A stretch of 64,000 bases of DNA from positions 4,467,501 through 4,531,500 of the forward strand of contig AP018318.1 of assembly GCA_003990705.1 (NCBI GenBank), given 5' to 3'. Below the pieces are notes generated by a model that worked only from the letters and a program-made list of their open reading frames with translations, had not been told where the DNA came from and searched no databases. Both the position numbers and the translations under genes were made by a program. The stretch comes from Nostoc sp. HK-01. GTDB lineage: Bacteria > Cyanobacteriota > Cyanobacteriia > Cyanobacteriales > Nostocaceae. Below are positions 1 to 7,691 of this stretch, one piece after another (position 1 is the stretch's first letter; each line of letters opens with the position of its first letter).

Positions 1-72
1 GTACGTAATTCCGGTAAAAAACCCCCAGTGACTACTTCTAAACCGACTACTGAAGGAGAAAACACCTACTAG
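1..72 (+). CDS. C-terminal end of an unidentified gene (partial)
   Basis: Frame 1 is open from the first base and stops with TAG at 70-72. It gives 23 residues rich in Pro, Thr, Lys and Ser (ending TTEGENTY). Such a hydrophilic low-complexity tail is typical of a C-terminus, but nothing identifies the protein. The open frame at the window edge and the non-coding, repeat-rich sequence directly after it support a real gene end. A chance open frame cannot be excluded at this length. Confidence 0.4.
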   Translation, partial: VRNSGKKPPVTTSKPTTEGENTY

Positions 73-97
73 CACAGAATTGAAAAACATCAAACTT

Positions 98-356
98 TAG
101 AGCATCGATTCACTAATCAAAAACCTAACCCCCCACCCTCTTTCTTAGTAGGTAAGGTGGTTTCATACAACCAGAGAAAAAAATAAACCTAGCTTTCCAA
201 ACCTCTCCCACCGTGGGGGAGAGGTTTGGAGAGGGGTTAAAATCTCGGCTACACAACGAAAAATAAAAACGTATAGATTTGTCTTTTTTCGTATGAAACC
301 ACCCTGAGAGGGCTTGGGGGAGATGTTCTTCGAGGATTACTAAATTGGTGTTCTAG
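98..356 (-). repeat. MITE-like palindromic element, family 2, copy 1
   Basis: The two ends form imperfect terminal inverted repeats: TAGAGCATCGATTCACTAATC reads inward from 98, and the complement of 336-356 begins TAGAACACCAATTTAGTAATC. The same two ends occur in the opposite orientation at 5034-5263. The interior is made of CCTAACCCCCC and GAGGGCTTGGGGGAG arms that can pair. It has no coding capacity. Another element (156-303) sits inside it, which makes this copy longer than copy 2. Confidence 0.7.
156..303. repeat. Nested element with perfect 13-bp terminal inverted repeats
   Basis: GGTGGTTTCATAC at 156-168 is repeated exactly inverted as GTATGAAACCACC at 291-303. The 148-bp element interrupts the family 2 repeat that surrounds it. 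Its centre has its own dyad (AACCTCTCCCAC against GTGGGGGAGAGGTT, about 200-230). No target duplication is obvious. It looks like a second small non-autonomous element that landed in the first; I see no other copy in the window. Confidence 0.6.
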
Positions 357-796
357 CAGTCAGATTTGATTTTTTCAAAAATCTGGGGCAAACGGCTGTA
401 CCCTGCGGGAACGCTAAGAGCGAACGCCCAGCCCATTTCTTTGGGAAACCATAGTGCAGAAAGTATTTAAAAAACATAAATTCCACTAATTTTAGTGAGA
501 ATTGGACAGATATAATACCAAAAATTTTGGTAATTTTAGTCTAGCCGAAGTAAATCTGGTCTTTTCGCTACATATAGTCATACTAGGCTAGACGTTTGAT
601 CATGTTTATAGGTAAAATACGGTAAACCAGTCGGCTTACAGTTCTTTGCTTTAAGCACTGTAAAAAATCTGTTCTTCATCTTCAACAAGGATTATCACTT
701 ACCACCAAGTGCTAGGCAAGGTACTTGGCGGTAGTTTCTCTTGCGCTGCTGTAGACAGATGTGACTTGACTAGCAAACCGCATTTTTGGAAGGAGT
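357..796. other. Intergenic region upstream of the TauE/SafE gene
   Basis: No gene is supported here. It contains a short dispersed palindromic sequence (about 385-428, with CCCTGCGGGAACGC and GAGCGAACGC) of a type scattered in Nostoc-like genomes and seen again in altered form at 48300-48350. It also contains a candidate promoter at 503-531, described separately. Confidence 0.5.
503..531 (+). promoter_or_regulatory. Candidate promoter with adjacent dyad
   Basis: A perfect TATAAT hexamer lies at 511-516. It is followed at once by the 15-bp dyad ACCAAAAATTTTGGT (517-531), whose 7-bp arms lie where transcription would start, a common place for an operator. No good -35 box sits at standard spacing. 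The next gene begins about 265 bp downstream, so the leader would be long. The assignment is from pattern only. Confidence 0.3.
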
Positions 797-1594
797 ATGG
801 ATTATTTATTACTGCCAGTATTAAGCTTCTTAGTAGGCATCATTGTGGGTTTAACAGGAATTGGTGGTGCCTCTCTCATTACCCCAATGTTGATATTTAT
901 TTTTCAGGTTCCACCATCAATTGCTGTCAGTTCCGACGTTGTAGCCGCCACCTTAATGAAGGTAGTTGGTAGCGTCAAGCATTGGCAACAACAAACTTTA
1001 GACACTGAAGTTGTCAAGTGGCTGGCATTAGGTAGCGTTCCTGGTTCGCTATTTGGTGTAGGGATATTACACTACATCAAGCACACTGGAGAGCAGAACC
1101 TAGATAATATTTTGCTGCACTTATTAGGAGTGACAATTTTATTAATTACCGTACTGGCGCTGGTACAACTTTTACTCTTAACTTTCTTTCCTAAGCTCAC
1201 TTTGCCAGAACTGCCAAAGCTAGATTTAAACACCAATGTAGGGCGTTTTTTAACAATGCTTTTAGGGGCAATTTTAGGCTGTTTGGTAGGGCTGACGAGC
1301 GTCTCTTCCGGTTCTATGTTTGCCTTGGTACTAATAGGCTTTTTCCGTCTCGATGCACGTAAGTTAGTCGGTACAGATATTACACAAGCAGCAATTTTAT
1401 TGTTTTTTACCTCCCTCGGACACCTTAGCTTAGGTACAGTTAATTGGAACTTAGTATTACCAATATGGTTAGGCTCTGTTCCTGGAGTATTATTAGGTGC
1501 AAAAATCTGCCAAATTACTCCTCAACGCCCACTGCGGTTTATTATTTATGCAATATTGATGATGGTGAGTTGGAAGTTGGTTTATCAAGCTTAG
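797..1594 (+). CDS. TauE/SafE family sulfite exporter-like permease
   Basis: A 265-residue integral membrane protein of the TauE/SafE (former DUF81) family, which exports sulfite, sulfoacetate or related organosulfur anions across the inner membrane. The N-terminus shows the family pattern: a helix with GIIVGLTGIGGASLITPML (about residues 14-32), repeated in the second half as GCLVGLTSVSSGSMFALVL, giving the usual inverted two-fold repeat of seven to eight helices. The ATG is preceded by AAGGAG at 790-795, very close to the start. Length is normal for the family. The substrate cannot be read from sequence; the cysteine biosynthesis genes 2.5 kb away make a sulfur anion plausible. Confidence 0.85.
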   Translation: MDYLLLPVLSFLVGIIVGLTGIGGASLITPMLIFIFQVPPSIAVSSDVVAATLMKVVGSVKHWQQQTLDTEVVKWLALGSVPGSLFGVGILHYIKHTGEQNLDNILLHLLGVTILLITVLALVQLLLLTFFPKLTLPELPKLDLNTNVGRFLTMLLGAILGCLVGLTSVSSGSMFALVLIGFFRLDARKLVGTDITQAAILLFFTSLGHLSLGTVNWNLVLPIWLGSVPGVLLGAKICQITPQRPLRFIIYAILMMVSWKLVYQA

Positions 1595-1618
1595 TGAATG
1601 TAACCGAGACAATCACTA

Positions 1619-2281
1619 TTAACTATTCACCCAAGGTAATAGGCTAAATGTACCTCTTTCGTACATAATGAATAAACCTAAGCCAATTAAAATAAAAGGT
1701 ACAATAATTTTACCGTAGCGACTCAAGAAATAAGCAATGGTAGTATGTTGGCTTAACCAGTAAGCAACAGTACACCAAACTCCTACCATTAAAAAGAATA
1801 CAGTTAAAATTACTCCCAAGCTGGCAACATTTTGACCAGCAAATAAGGGAATATAAATACTAATATTATCTCCACCATTGGCAATTGTTACCGCTGCAAC
1901 TTTATAAGTTTGGGGATGCAGGATACTCAAAATTAAAGATAATACAGAATTAACTGGTGAATGCTGTTTAAACTCAGTGTTTACTGCTTGAATTTCGATA
2001 GCTTCTTGTTCTCGATTGAGCAATTGCATTAAACCGATCGCTATTGGTAATATGCCCAATAATCCTATCCATTCTCGTTGTACAACCAAACCACCAAAAA
2101 ATCCTGGTAAGCTGGCAATGATAATAGCTAAAAACCCCAGATACTGACCAATTATGATATGCCGCCGTCGAAAATTAACATCTACCTGAGAGAAGAGAAG
2201 TAGCAAAATCATGATGTCATCGATATTGGTAGCGGTGAAGGCGACTATCCCTTCAATAAAAGATGTACCTAGATTACTCAT
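1619..2281 (-). CDS. CadD-like cadmium resistance transporter
   Basis: A 220-residue membrane protein of the cadmium resistance transporter family (Pfam Cad; CadD of staphylococci is the named member), expected to export or sequester cations at the inner membrane. The hallmark is AFTATNIDDIMILLLLFSQ near residues 14-32, with paired Asp residues in a membrane helix. Further marks are GQYLGF, and the second-half signature VAAVTIANGGDNISIYIPLF where Asn/Gly/Asp again sit in a helix. It is a clear paralog of the divergent gene at 2305: the N-termini align without a gap, which supports both starts. The 23 bp between the two ATGs leave no room for a normal promoter. The metal is not known. Confidence 0.85.
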   Translation of the reverse strand: MSNLGTSFIEGIVAFTATNIDDIMILLLLFSQVDVNFRRRHIIIGQYLGFLAIIIASLPGFFGGLVVQREWIGLLGILPIAIGLMQLLNREQEAIEIQAVNTEFKQHSPVNSVLSLILSILHPQTYKVAAVTIANGGDNISIYIPLFAGQNVASLGVILTVFFLMVGVWCTVAYWLSQHTTIAYFLSRYGKIIVPFILIGLGLFIMYERGTFSLLPWVNS

Positions 2282-2304
2282 GCTGAATTTTTCGTCAAAA
2301 GTAA

Positions 2305-2988
2305 ATGAATGAGTTAATTACTGCAATTAGCACAGGTGTAGTTGCATTTATCGCCACTAATATTGATGATATTGTGATTTTGCTACTATTGTTTTCGCAA
2401 ACTAATGCTAATTTTCGACCGGAACATATTTTTGTGGGGCAGTATTTAGGTTTTATTGTACTGATAATTTTGAGTTTATCTGGTTTATTTGGCGGTTTTG
2501 TTATAGGGGCAAATTGGACGGGTTTATTGGGATTAATTCCTATTGCTATCGGTATTAGCAGTTTGATTAATCCTGAAGATGAATCACCAGAAGAGTTTTT
2601 AGGGGAAAATCTTCTATCTTCAGATGAGTATATTCCTAGTTTTATTGCACCCCAGAGTTATACTGTAGCGGCAGTAACTATTGCTAACGGTAGTGATAAT
2701 ATTAGTGTGTATATACCTTTGTTTGCTAGTAGTCAATTAGCGAGTTTTTGGGTAATTATTGGAGTATTTTTTCTATTATTGGGAGTTTTATGTTACACAG
2801 CATATAAATTAACTCATCAAAAAGCGATCGCAGAAATTTTAACTCGCTATATTAATCATCTCATCCCTTTTATTTTAATGGGTTTAGGTATTTTTATTGT
2901 CTTAAATACTGGTGCTTTAAGTTTAATCAAATTAGCAGCAAGTTGTTGTTGTTTAATAGTTTTGATAAGAAAAGACGAAGCAAAGTGA
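2305..2988 (+). CDS. CadD-like cadmium resistance transporter (paralog)
   Basis: A 227-residue multi-pass membrane protein with the Cad family signature AFIATNIDDIVILLLLFSQ near the N-terminus and VAAVTIANGSDNISVYIPLF in the second half. It is homologous over its whole length to the divergent gene at 1619-2281, so the pair probably arose by inverted duplication. The C-terminus ends in a Cys-rich stretch (ASCCCLIVLIRKDE) absent from its partner; three adjacent cysteines could bind thiophilic metal, but this is only suggestive. Its promoter must lie inside or beyond the partner's 5' coding region, so the two genes may compete for transcription. Confidence 0.85.
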   Translation: MNELITAISTGVVAFIATNIDDIVILLLLFSQTNANFRPEHIFVGQYLGFIVLIILSLSGLFGGFVIGANWTGLLGLIPIAIGISSLINPEDESPEEFLGENLLSSDEYIPSFIAPQSYTVAAVTIANGSDNISVYIPLFASSQLASFWVIIGVFFLLLGVLCYTAYKLTHQKAIAEILTRYINHLIPFILMGLGIFIVLNTGALSLIKLAASCCCLIVLIRKDEAK

Positions 2989-3305
2989 GACTTGACTTTA
3001 TACCTAATACAATGAAACGAAAAATCAAGGGTTTAGAGCAGAATACAGGTGTATAAGTATGGCAAACCAGTACGCCCTAAACCCTGAAAACTATTATCAA
3101 TAACTAACTTTGGTGCGTAAGTTCTAAACTTGTGATTAATCGGGAATTGGACAAAATTAAATTCATTGTTAGAGATATGGAACGAAGAAAAGTGTGTTTC
3201 ATGAATTCTGTTGAATTATCGAAGGTAATTGTTTTAGATTTAGCCGTTCCCTACTGTTTTTAAATTGATTTAAAGATATTAAATCAGGCATGAAACTTGA
3301 TTCCC
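2989..3305. other. Intergenic region between convergent genes
   Basis: No gene is evident in this 317-bp stretch. One long-range inverted repeat (AGGGTTTAG at 3028-3036 and CTAAACCCT at 3077-3085, with a 40-nt loop) could form a hairpin after the CadD-like gene. The rest is AT-rich and shows nothing I can name. Confidence 0.4.
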
Positions 3306-4253
3306 CTATTCACTCTCATCTAATTGTTGAAATAGCGGGGTGCTGAGGTAACGTTCACCGAAGCTAGGCTGTACCATCACAATCAAACGCCCAGCATTTT
3401 CTGGTCGTTTGGCGATTTCAATTGCAGCATATAAAGCAGCGCCAGCAGAAATTCCTGAGAGTAATCCTTCTTCTTTGGCTAAACGTCGGCTATAAGCCAT
3501 TGCTTGTTCATCGGTTACTTGAATAACTTCATCTACTAGTTCTAGGCGGAAAATTGCTGGGATAAATCCTGGGCCGATACCTTGAATTTTGTGTGGCCCT
3601 GGTTTTCCGCCAATGAGTACAGGACTGTTGCTTGGTTCAACGGCGATCGCCTGAAAACTTGGCTTGCGCTTTTTAATAACTTCTGCAACTCCGGTAATCG
3701 TCCCACCAGTACCAACTCCCGCCACTAAGATATCTACTTTTCCGTCGGTATCAGCCCAAATTTCTTGGGCTGTGGTTTCGGCGTGGATTTTGGGGTTAGC
3801 AGGGTTGCGGAATTGTTGCAACATATAAGCATCGGGAGTTTTGGCGACAATTTCTTCCGCCAGAGCGATCGCGCCGCGCATTCCTTCTACACCAGGAGTT
3901 AACTCCAGTTGTGCGCCATAGGCTTTCAACATTGCCCGTCTTTCTTGGCTCATAGTGTCGGGCATCGTTAGAATAAGATGGTAGCCTTTAGCAGCCGCCA
4001 CCATTGCCAACGCAATTCCTGTGTTACCAGAGGTAGGCTCAACTAAAGTAGTTTTTCCAGGATGAATTAAGCCTGCTTCCTCCGCTGCTGTCACCATACT
4101 GATGCCAATTCGGTCTTTTACAGAAGCAGACGGATTCATACTTTCTAGCTTCACAAGAATCTCTGCAACCGCACCAGCAGCTTGGGGAATCTTATTTAAT
4201 CGGACTAAAGGTGTTTGTCCAATCAACTCCGTAATATCTTGCGCTATTCGCAT
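3306..4253 (-). CDS. cysK: Cysteine synthase A (O-acetylserine sulfhydrylase)
   Basis: A PLP enzyme that makes L-cysteine from O-acetylserine and sulfide in the cytoplasm. The protein has all class marks: the Schiff-base lysine in [10 protein letters not shown], the substrate loop [12 protein letters not shown], the PLP-phosphate loop [11 protein letters not shown], and the late SGISAGAAL segment. I chose the ATG at 4253, not one ten codons upstream, because AAAGGAG lies 7 nt before it and family members start [12 protein letters not shown]; that gives 315 residues. The Rrf2 regulator and cysE follow on the far side of its promoter, forming a cysteine biosynthesis cluster. The QFRNPANP segment supports CysK rather than CysM. 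Confidence 0.95.
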   Translation of the reverse strand: MRIAQDITELIGQTPLVRLNKIPQAAGAVAEILVKLESMNPSASVKDRIGISMVTAAEEAGLIHPGKTTLVEPTSGNTGIALAMVAAAKGYHLILTMPDTMSQERRAMLKAYGAQLELTPGVEGMRGAIALAEEIVAKTPDAYMLQQFRNPANPKIHAETTAQEIWADTDGKVDILVAGVGTGGTITGVAEVIKKRKPSFQAIAVEPSNSPVLIGGKPGPHKIQGIGPGFIPAIFRLELVDEVIQVTDEQAMAYSRRLAKEEGLLSGISAGAALYAAIEIAKRPENAGRLIVMVQPSFGERYLSTPLFQQLDESE

Positions 4254-4342
4254 AGGGACACTCCTTTTGTTAAAGACATTCAAAAATCAATGTTAGTGGT
4301 TAAAAAATTATTGACTCTGAACTATTGACCATTGACTATTGA

Positions 4343-4798
4343 CTAGATGTAATACATTGGACTCTGCTGTAAACGAGCTTCTCTTTCTTGACATAAATCT
4401 TGGAGTGTATAGCGGCCTAAAACATCCATAGAAGCCACGTTAGCTTGATCCCAAATTTCATACACTAAACGTCTTTCTAATGTCGGCGCTTCAGAGTGTT
4501 CTTTCTCTTTGCGTTCGCCTTCTACTAAAGTGACAATCTCCAACACAGTAATTTGCCAAGGCTCACGAACCAAGACAAAACCACCTTTTGAGCCACGTTG
4601 ACTTTGTACCACACCTGCACGCCGCAAATTGGTGAGAATTTGCTCTAAATAGCGCTCAGGTATAGGTTGTTTAGAAGTGATTTCGCTCATAGTCAGAGGT
4701 ACTTTTTTTTCATGGTGGTTAGCCAGTTCTAAAAGTGCTAGGAGCGCGTATTCAACTTTGGAAGACAGATCCAGGAGAGCGTAATTTTGGCTATTCAA
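4343..4798 (-). CDS. Rrf2 family transcriptional regulator (CymR-like position)
   Basis: A roughly 150-residue winged-helix DNA-binding protein of the Rrf2 family. It shows the core SSKVEYALLALLELA, then the recognition-helix region ISKQPIPERYLEQIL-like (ITSKQPIPERYLEQIL), RRAGVVQSQRGSKGGFVL and the wing/dimer helix. IscR and NsrI-type members carry three clustered cysteines for an Fe-S cluster; here the region after VEGERKEK has none, and the only Cys is near the end (DLCQER). That resembles CymR, which controls cysteine genes in Bacillus by binding CysK. Its place between cysK and cysE fits such a role. The start is uncertain: TTG at 4798 is used here, and no ATG or GTG gives the conserved N-terminus. 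Confidence 0.85.
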   Translation of the reverse strand: MNSQNYALLDLSSKVEYALLALLELANHHEKKVPLTMSEITSKQPIPERYLEQILTNLRRAGVVQSQRGSKGGFVLVREPWQITVLEIVTLVEGERKEKEHSEAPTLERRLVYEIWDQANVASMDVLGRYTLQDLCQEREARLQQSPMYYI

Positions 4799-5033
4799 GA
4801 TTTGTACTCAATCAAAATACTACGGTTAATCGATGGATTTTTCGCATAAAACGCGAAATTAATTTTGTCTTGGTGTTGGATGTGATAGCATCCGATTTAT
4901 CAAAGACTAATAACCATAAACCTATCGCCTTACCGTAGATTATCTTACAAAATGCGGCAAATGAGTTCATCTTTCACAGGAATTATTTTGGTTTCGTGAT
5001 TTTTACCGCATCTACCCAAAATCGGCCTCAGCC
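4799..5033. promoter_or_regulatory. Regulatory spacer upstream of the Rrf2 gene
   Basis: AT-rich spacer between the regulator (minus strand) and the repeat element before cysE. It contains short dyads that could be regulator sites: CTACGGT near 4820 matched by ACCGTAG near 4932, and TTTCGC/GCGAAA arms around 4840-4858. No promoter boxes are convincing. The link to Rrf2 autoregulation is inference from position. Confidence 0.3.
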
Positions 5034-5263
5034 TAGAACACCAGTTTAGTAATCCTGGAAGAACCTCTCCCCCGACCCCTCTGTCTTGAAAAGTTTTGCG
5101 CAGGGAAACCCGGACGCGCAACGCCAGTTGCTTTATGCCGGGGAACCCGTCCAACGCACTGGCTCAACTTTTCGCTCCGACGCGGAGAGGGGAGTTGAGC
5201 TACCCCTTCCCTACTAGGGAAGGGGCTGGGGGTTAGGTTTTTGATTAGTGAATTGATGCTCTA
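5034..5263 (+). repeat. MITE-like palindromic element, family 2, copy 2
   Basis: This copy begins TAGAACACCAGTTTAGTAATC and ends with the complement of TAGAGCATCAATTCACTAATC, matching both ends of the copy at 98-356 in opposite orientation. The interior has the GAACCTCTCCCCCGACCCCTC and GGGAAGGGGCTGGGGGTTAGG arms. It lies 53 bp before the cysE start, so the cysE promoter is either inside it or squeezed between. A short relative of the 99-bp insertion sequence is embedded at 5121-5165. Confidence 0.7.
5121..5165 (+). repeat. Short, internally deleted relative of the 99-bp insertion
   Basis: This 45-bp segment has the same outer ends as the two identical 99-bp insertions in the family 1 elements (ACGCCAGTTGCT at the left, CAACGCACTGGCTC at the right) but a different, shorter middle. 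It lies inside a family 2 element, so the same kind of sequence has entered two unrelated repeat families. Confidence 0.55.
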
Positions 5264-5316
5264 GACAAACAAGCTGACCCTATTTCTTCTCCCACCAACT
5301 ACAACCTCAAAAGAGT

Positions 5317-6051
5317 ATGCTATTAACTGACTTGCGAACAATTTATGAGCGCGACCCCGCCGCCCGTAACTGGCTGGAAATATTATTTTGCTATCCTGGA
5401 CTCCAAGCCCTAGTGTTGCATCGTTTATCCCACTGGCTGAATAAAAAAAATGTTCCTTTTTTTCCTAGGTTCATATCTCATCTCAGTCGGTTTTTTACGG
5501 GAATAGAGATACATCCTGGTGCAGTGATAGGCAAAGGAGTATTTATTGACCACGGAATGGGTGTGGTAATTGGTGAGACAGCAATTGTTGGTGATTATGC
5601 GTTAATTTATCAAGGTGTAACCCTTGGTGGTACTGGTAAAGAAAGCGGTAAACGCCATCCCACCATCGGTAGCCATGTAGTTGTTGGCGCTGGCGCGAAA
5701 GTTTTAGGCAATATTAATATAGGCGATCGCGTCCGTATTGGAGCCGGTTCTGTAGTGTTACGCGATGTGCCTAGTAACAGTACCGTTGTCGGGATTCCTG
5801 GACGGGTGACTCGGCAAAATAACCTCAATCTTGATGCACTGGCGCATAATAAAGTTCGAGATGTAGAAGCGGAAGTAATTCGAGCGCTATTTGAACGGGT
5901 CAAAAATCTCGAAAAACAGTTAGAACAATTAGAAACTCAGCCAGCATTAGAATTACCAACTGATGTACATAATGAACTGGAAATACTCTACAACAGTAAA
6001 ATAAATAGCGATTCTGTAATTGAAGACTTTCTCGATGGTGCAGGCATTTAG
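5317..6051 (+). CDS. cysE: Serine O-acetyltransferase
   Basis: A 244-residue cytoplasmic enzyme that acetylates serine with acetyl-CoA, the first step of cysteine synthesis. It has the N-terminal helical SATase region ([20 protein letters not shown]), then the left-handed beta-helix of hexapeptide repeats with the catalytic signature [22 protein letters not shown] and the CoA-binding turns VGAGAKVLG and [12 protein letters not shown] (roughly residues 65-165). After about residue 175 comes a helical tail ([13 protein letters not shown]), longer than in E. coli CysE and lacking the usual GxGI end, though DGAGI closes the protein. The ATG follows AAAAGAG. It works with CysK (3306-4253); the two could form the cysteine synthase complex. 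Confidence 0.93.
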   Translation: MLLTDLRTIYERDPAARNWLEILFCYPGLQALVLHRLSHWLNKKNVPFFPRFISHLSRFFTGIEIHPGAVIGKGVFIDHGMGVVIGETAIVGDYALIYQGVTLGGTGKESGKRHPTIGSHVVVGAGAKVLGNINIGDRVRIGAGSVVLRDVPSNSTVVGIPGRVTRQNNLNLDALAHNKVRDVEAEVIRALFERVKNLEKQLEQLETQPALELPTDVHNELEILYNSKINSDSVIEDFLDGAGI

Positions 6052-6059
6052 TCAAAAGT

Positions 6060-6083
6060 AGAGGCGTGATTTATCACGTCTCT
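6060..6083 (+). terminator. Hairpin after cysE, likely terminator
   Basis: AGAGGCGTGA (6060-6069) pairs with TCACGTCTCT (6074-6083), ten pairs with one G-U and a TTTA loop, followed by AAATATTTT. It starts 8 nt after the cysE stop codon. The sequence belongs to the same GAGACGT palindrome family as 14104-14129. Confidence 0.6.
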
Positions 6084-6177
6084 AAATATTTTCTGGCAAA
6101 AAATAAGGACGGGTAATCAAACCCATCCCATAAATATCACTCCTTAATTGTGCAAGACCAAATTTTAATTATCTCAA

Positions 6178-6316
6178 TAACGCAATGTGCGACTTATTAT
6201 CAAAACCCTTCTCCAAACCTCTCCCCGCAGCGGAGAGAGGCTTTGAGTATTACTCCCCTTCCCTGATAGGGAAGAAGTTGGGGGTTAGGTTTGAAATAAA
6301 GTTGCACACCGCGTTA
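6178..6316 (+). repeat. MITE-like palindromic element, family 1, copy 1 (uninterrupted)
   Basis: The 139-bp element starts TAACGCAATGTGCGACTT and ends with the complement of TAACGCGGTGTGCAACTT, so its terminal inverted repeats match at about 15 of 18 positions. Inside are two stem-forming modules (CTCTCCCCGCAGCGGAGAG and CCCCTTCCCTGATAGGGAAG). Other copies lie at 14148-14385, 43510-43648 and 48412-48650. It abuts the 3' end of the ferritin-like gene. It has no coding capacity. Confidence 0.75.
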
Positions 6317-6320
6317 AATA

Positions 6321-7334
6321 TTAATAAATTAGAAAATCTGGGCCATAATTACTACTACCATCAGGTAAGGGAATTTGCATAAGTTTAACAGCAGAACCTT
6401 GCAAATTATACATTAGACCAATTGCTTGACCAAGTTTAGATTCATCACCATTAGTCCAGGCAAGTTCGAGGTTATCTAAGACTAATTTAAAAGCATTATT
6501 AAATTCATCTAAAAGTGTGCGGACTTCTTCAGATGGATTTGTCCAACCACCTTGAGGAACTTTTGCCATTGGGTATGTCTCAGGAAAAGGAATAATATCA
6601 CCTGCATATTTCCACTGTCCATCAACTTGCTTTATTTCCCGACCCTGAAGAATTTCATCAAATTTATAATAATGGGCTAGTTGATCACCAAATCCTTCTG
6701 CATCTGGTGATAGAGAAGTTCCTTCTCCTTGTACTTTAATTTCAGTAATTGCTTTTTCTACATCAGCCAGTGTTTTTATTGCAAATAGTGCATGACCACC
6801 AACATCGTAACCACCATTAGTTAGTTGATTGTTGCCAGTCATCGTTGGCTGTAAATCTTGAAATGCTCCAAGGATGGCATCATAAAAAGCACCGATGGTA
6901 GCAAAGGTTTCTTTGGCAAAGCTAATAGGAATGGGATTTTCAGGAAGTTCAATTGGCTTACAAACTTCTTCTAAATAAGTTTTGCTTAAACCTGCTAAAT
7001 ATACAGTTAAACCAGGTCTGACACCTCCTGGTAAACCGCTGGGATAGCTTGGTAAAACTGTGCTGATTCTTGGTGTACCGCCAATAGTTGTTAACATATT
7101 GGCGACTAATCCCATGTGCAGCATTTCTTCCATCAAAATACTGCGAATTAACCCAGCAGCAGACGCACCTAAATCTTTAATAGACCACCACGCACAAAGA
7201 TATGGTGGTAAAGTAGCTAACTCTAGTTCTATAGCTGCATTTAAACTACTTTTGAGCCAATCAATATCTCTGTTTGCACTTTCAGTTTGTAAAAGCTCAG
7301 AAATTGAAGTGTTCTTGATTGTAGTGAAACTCAT
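6321..7334 (-). CDS. Ferritin-like domain protein (VioB/RebD-type fold)
   Basis: A 337-residue protein of the ferritin-like family that includes the iminophenylpyruvate dimer synthases of bisindole pathways. The N-terminal half shows a helix with ELELATLPPYLCAWW and the ligand motif MEEMLHMGLVANML (an ExxH of a four-helix bundle), followed by GGTPRI. A long C-terminal part (after about residue 170) with YYKFDEILQGREI and GGWTNPSEEVR is also typical. VioB homologs are far longer, so this is the stand-alone form whose reaction is unknown; it should bind iron, perhaps with heme-free oxidase activity. It stands alone between a repeat and the CHAT pseudogene. The family call is firm, the function open. 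Confidence 0.8.
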   Translation of the reverse strand: MSFTTIKNTSISELLQTESANRDIDWLKSSLNAAIELELATLPPYLCAWWSIKDLGASAAGLIRSILMEEMLHMGLVANMLTTIGGTPRISTVLPSYPSGLPGGVRPGLTVYLAGLSKTYLEEVCKPIELPENPIPISFAKETFATIGAFYDAILGAFQDLQPTMTGNNQLTNGGYDVGGHALFAIKTLADVEKAITEIKVQGEGTSLSPDAEGFGDQLAHYYKFDEILQGREIKQVDGQWKYAGDIIPFPETYPMAKVPQGGWTNPSEEVRTLLDEFNNAFKLVLDNLELAWTNGDESKLGQAIGLMYNLQGSAVKLMQIPLPDGSSNYGPDFLIY

Positions 7335-7473
7335 AGATGCGCCTTGACTATTTATTGTAGGAAATCAGTCAATACACGGAAATTGCCGTATATTCCGGCT
7401 ACAGGATAGCTTTAGCTTGATCATTCAGAGTTCAGTGATAGTACTGATAATTTGGTAGATTTAAAGTCAAGAT

Positions 7474-7691
7474 TTATTGAGGACTGTGAATGTTATCGCA
7501 CAAATGGCGATCGCTTTCTTGTACCGCCGGATTATTCTGGAGATAATCTTGCGCCAAGGGATTACCCCCGATTCACCTTGAACGTCATCAAGAATGGTGT
7601 TGCTTAACCCTGATTTAAAGCGCAAACTTACCTGTGCAGCTTGCATTTCCATTGCTTGTCGCAATTAGGCCCCATCCATTGATGACCAGCT
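7474..7691 (-). pseudogene. Decayed remnant of a second CHAT-STAND-WD40 gene
   Basis: Directly after the stop codon of the 2025-residue gene, the same strand encodes a degraded stretch matching two distant parts of that protein. First, after a frameshift, comes MDGA-stop-LRQAMEMQAAQV, then SLRFKSGLSNTILDDVQGE, matching residues about 613-650 of the intact STAND domain (MDSAELRKAMELQAAQV). Then, in another frame, QDYLQNNPAVQESDRH and LCDNI up to a TAA at 7474-7476 match its last 25 residues (KDYLANSDDVEGSDRK). The whole WD40 region between is missing. A premature TAA, two frameshifts and a large internal deletion make it a pseudogene. It shows that a paralog once stood here. Confidence 0.8.

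Noticed and set aside
709-972. An 87-codon frame overlapping the TauE/SafE gene start
   Set aside because: It is out of frame with a clearly coding membrane protein and has low-quality composition.
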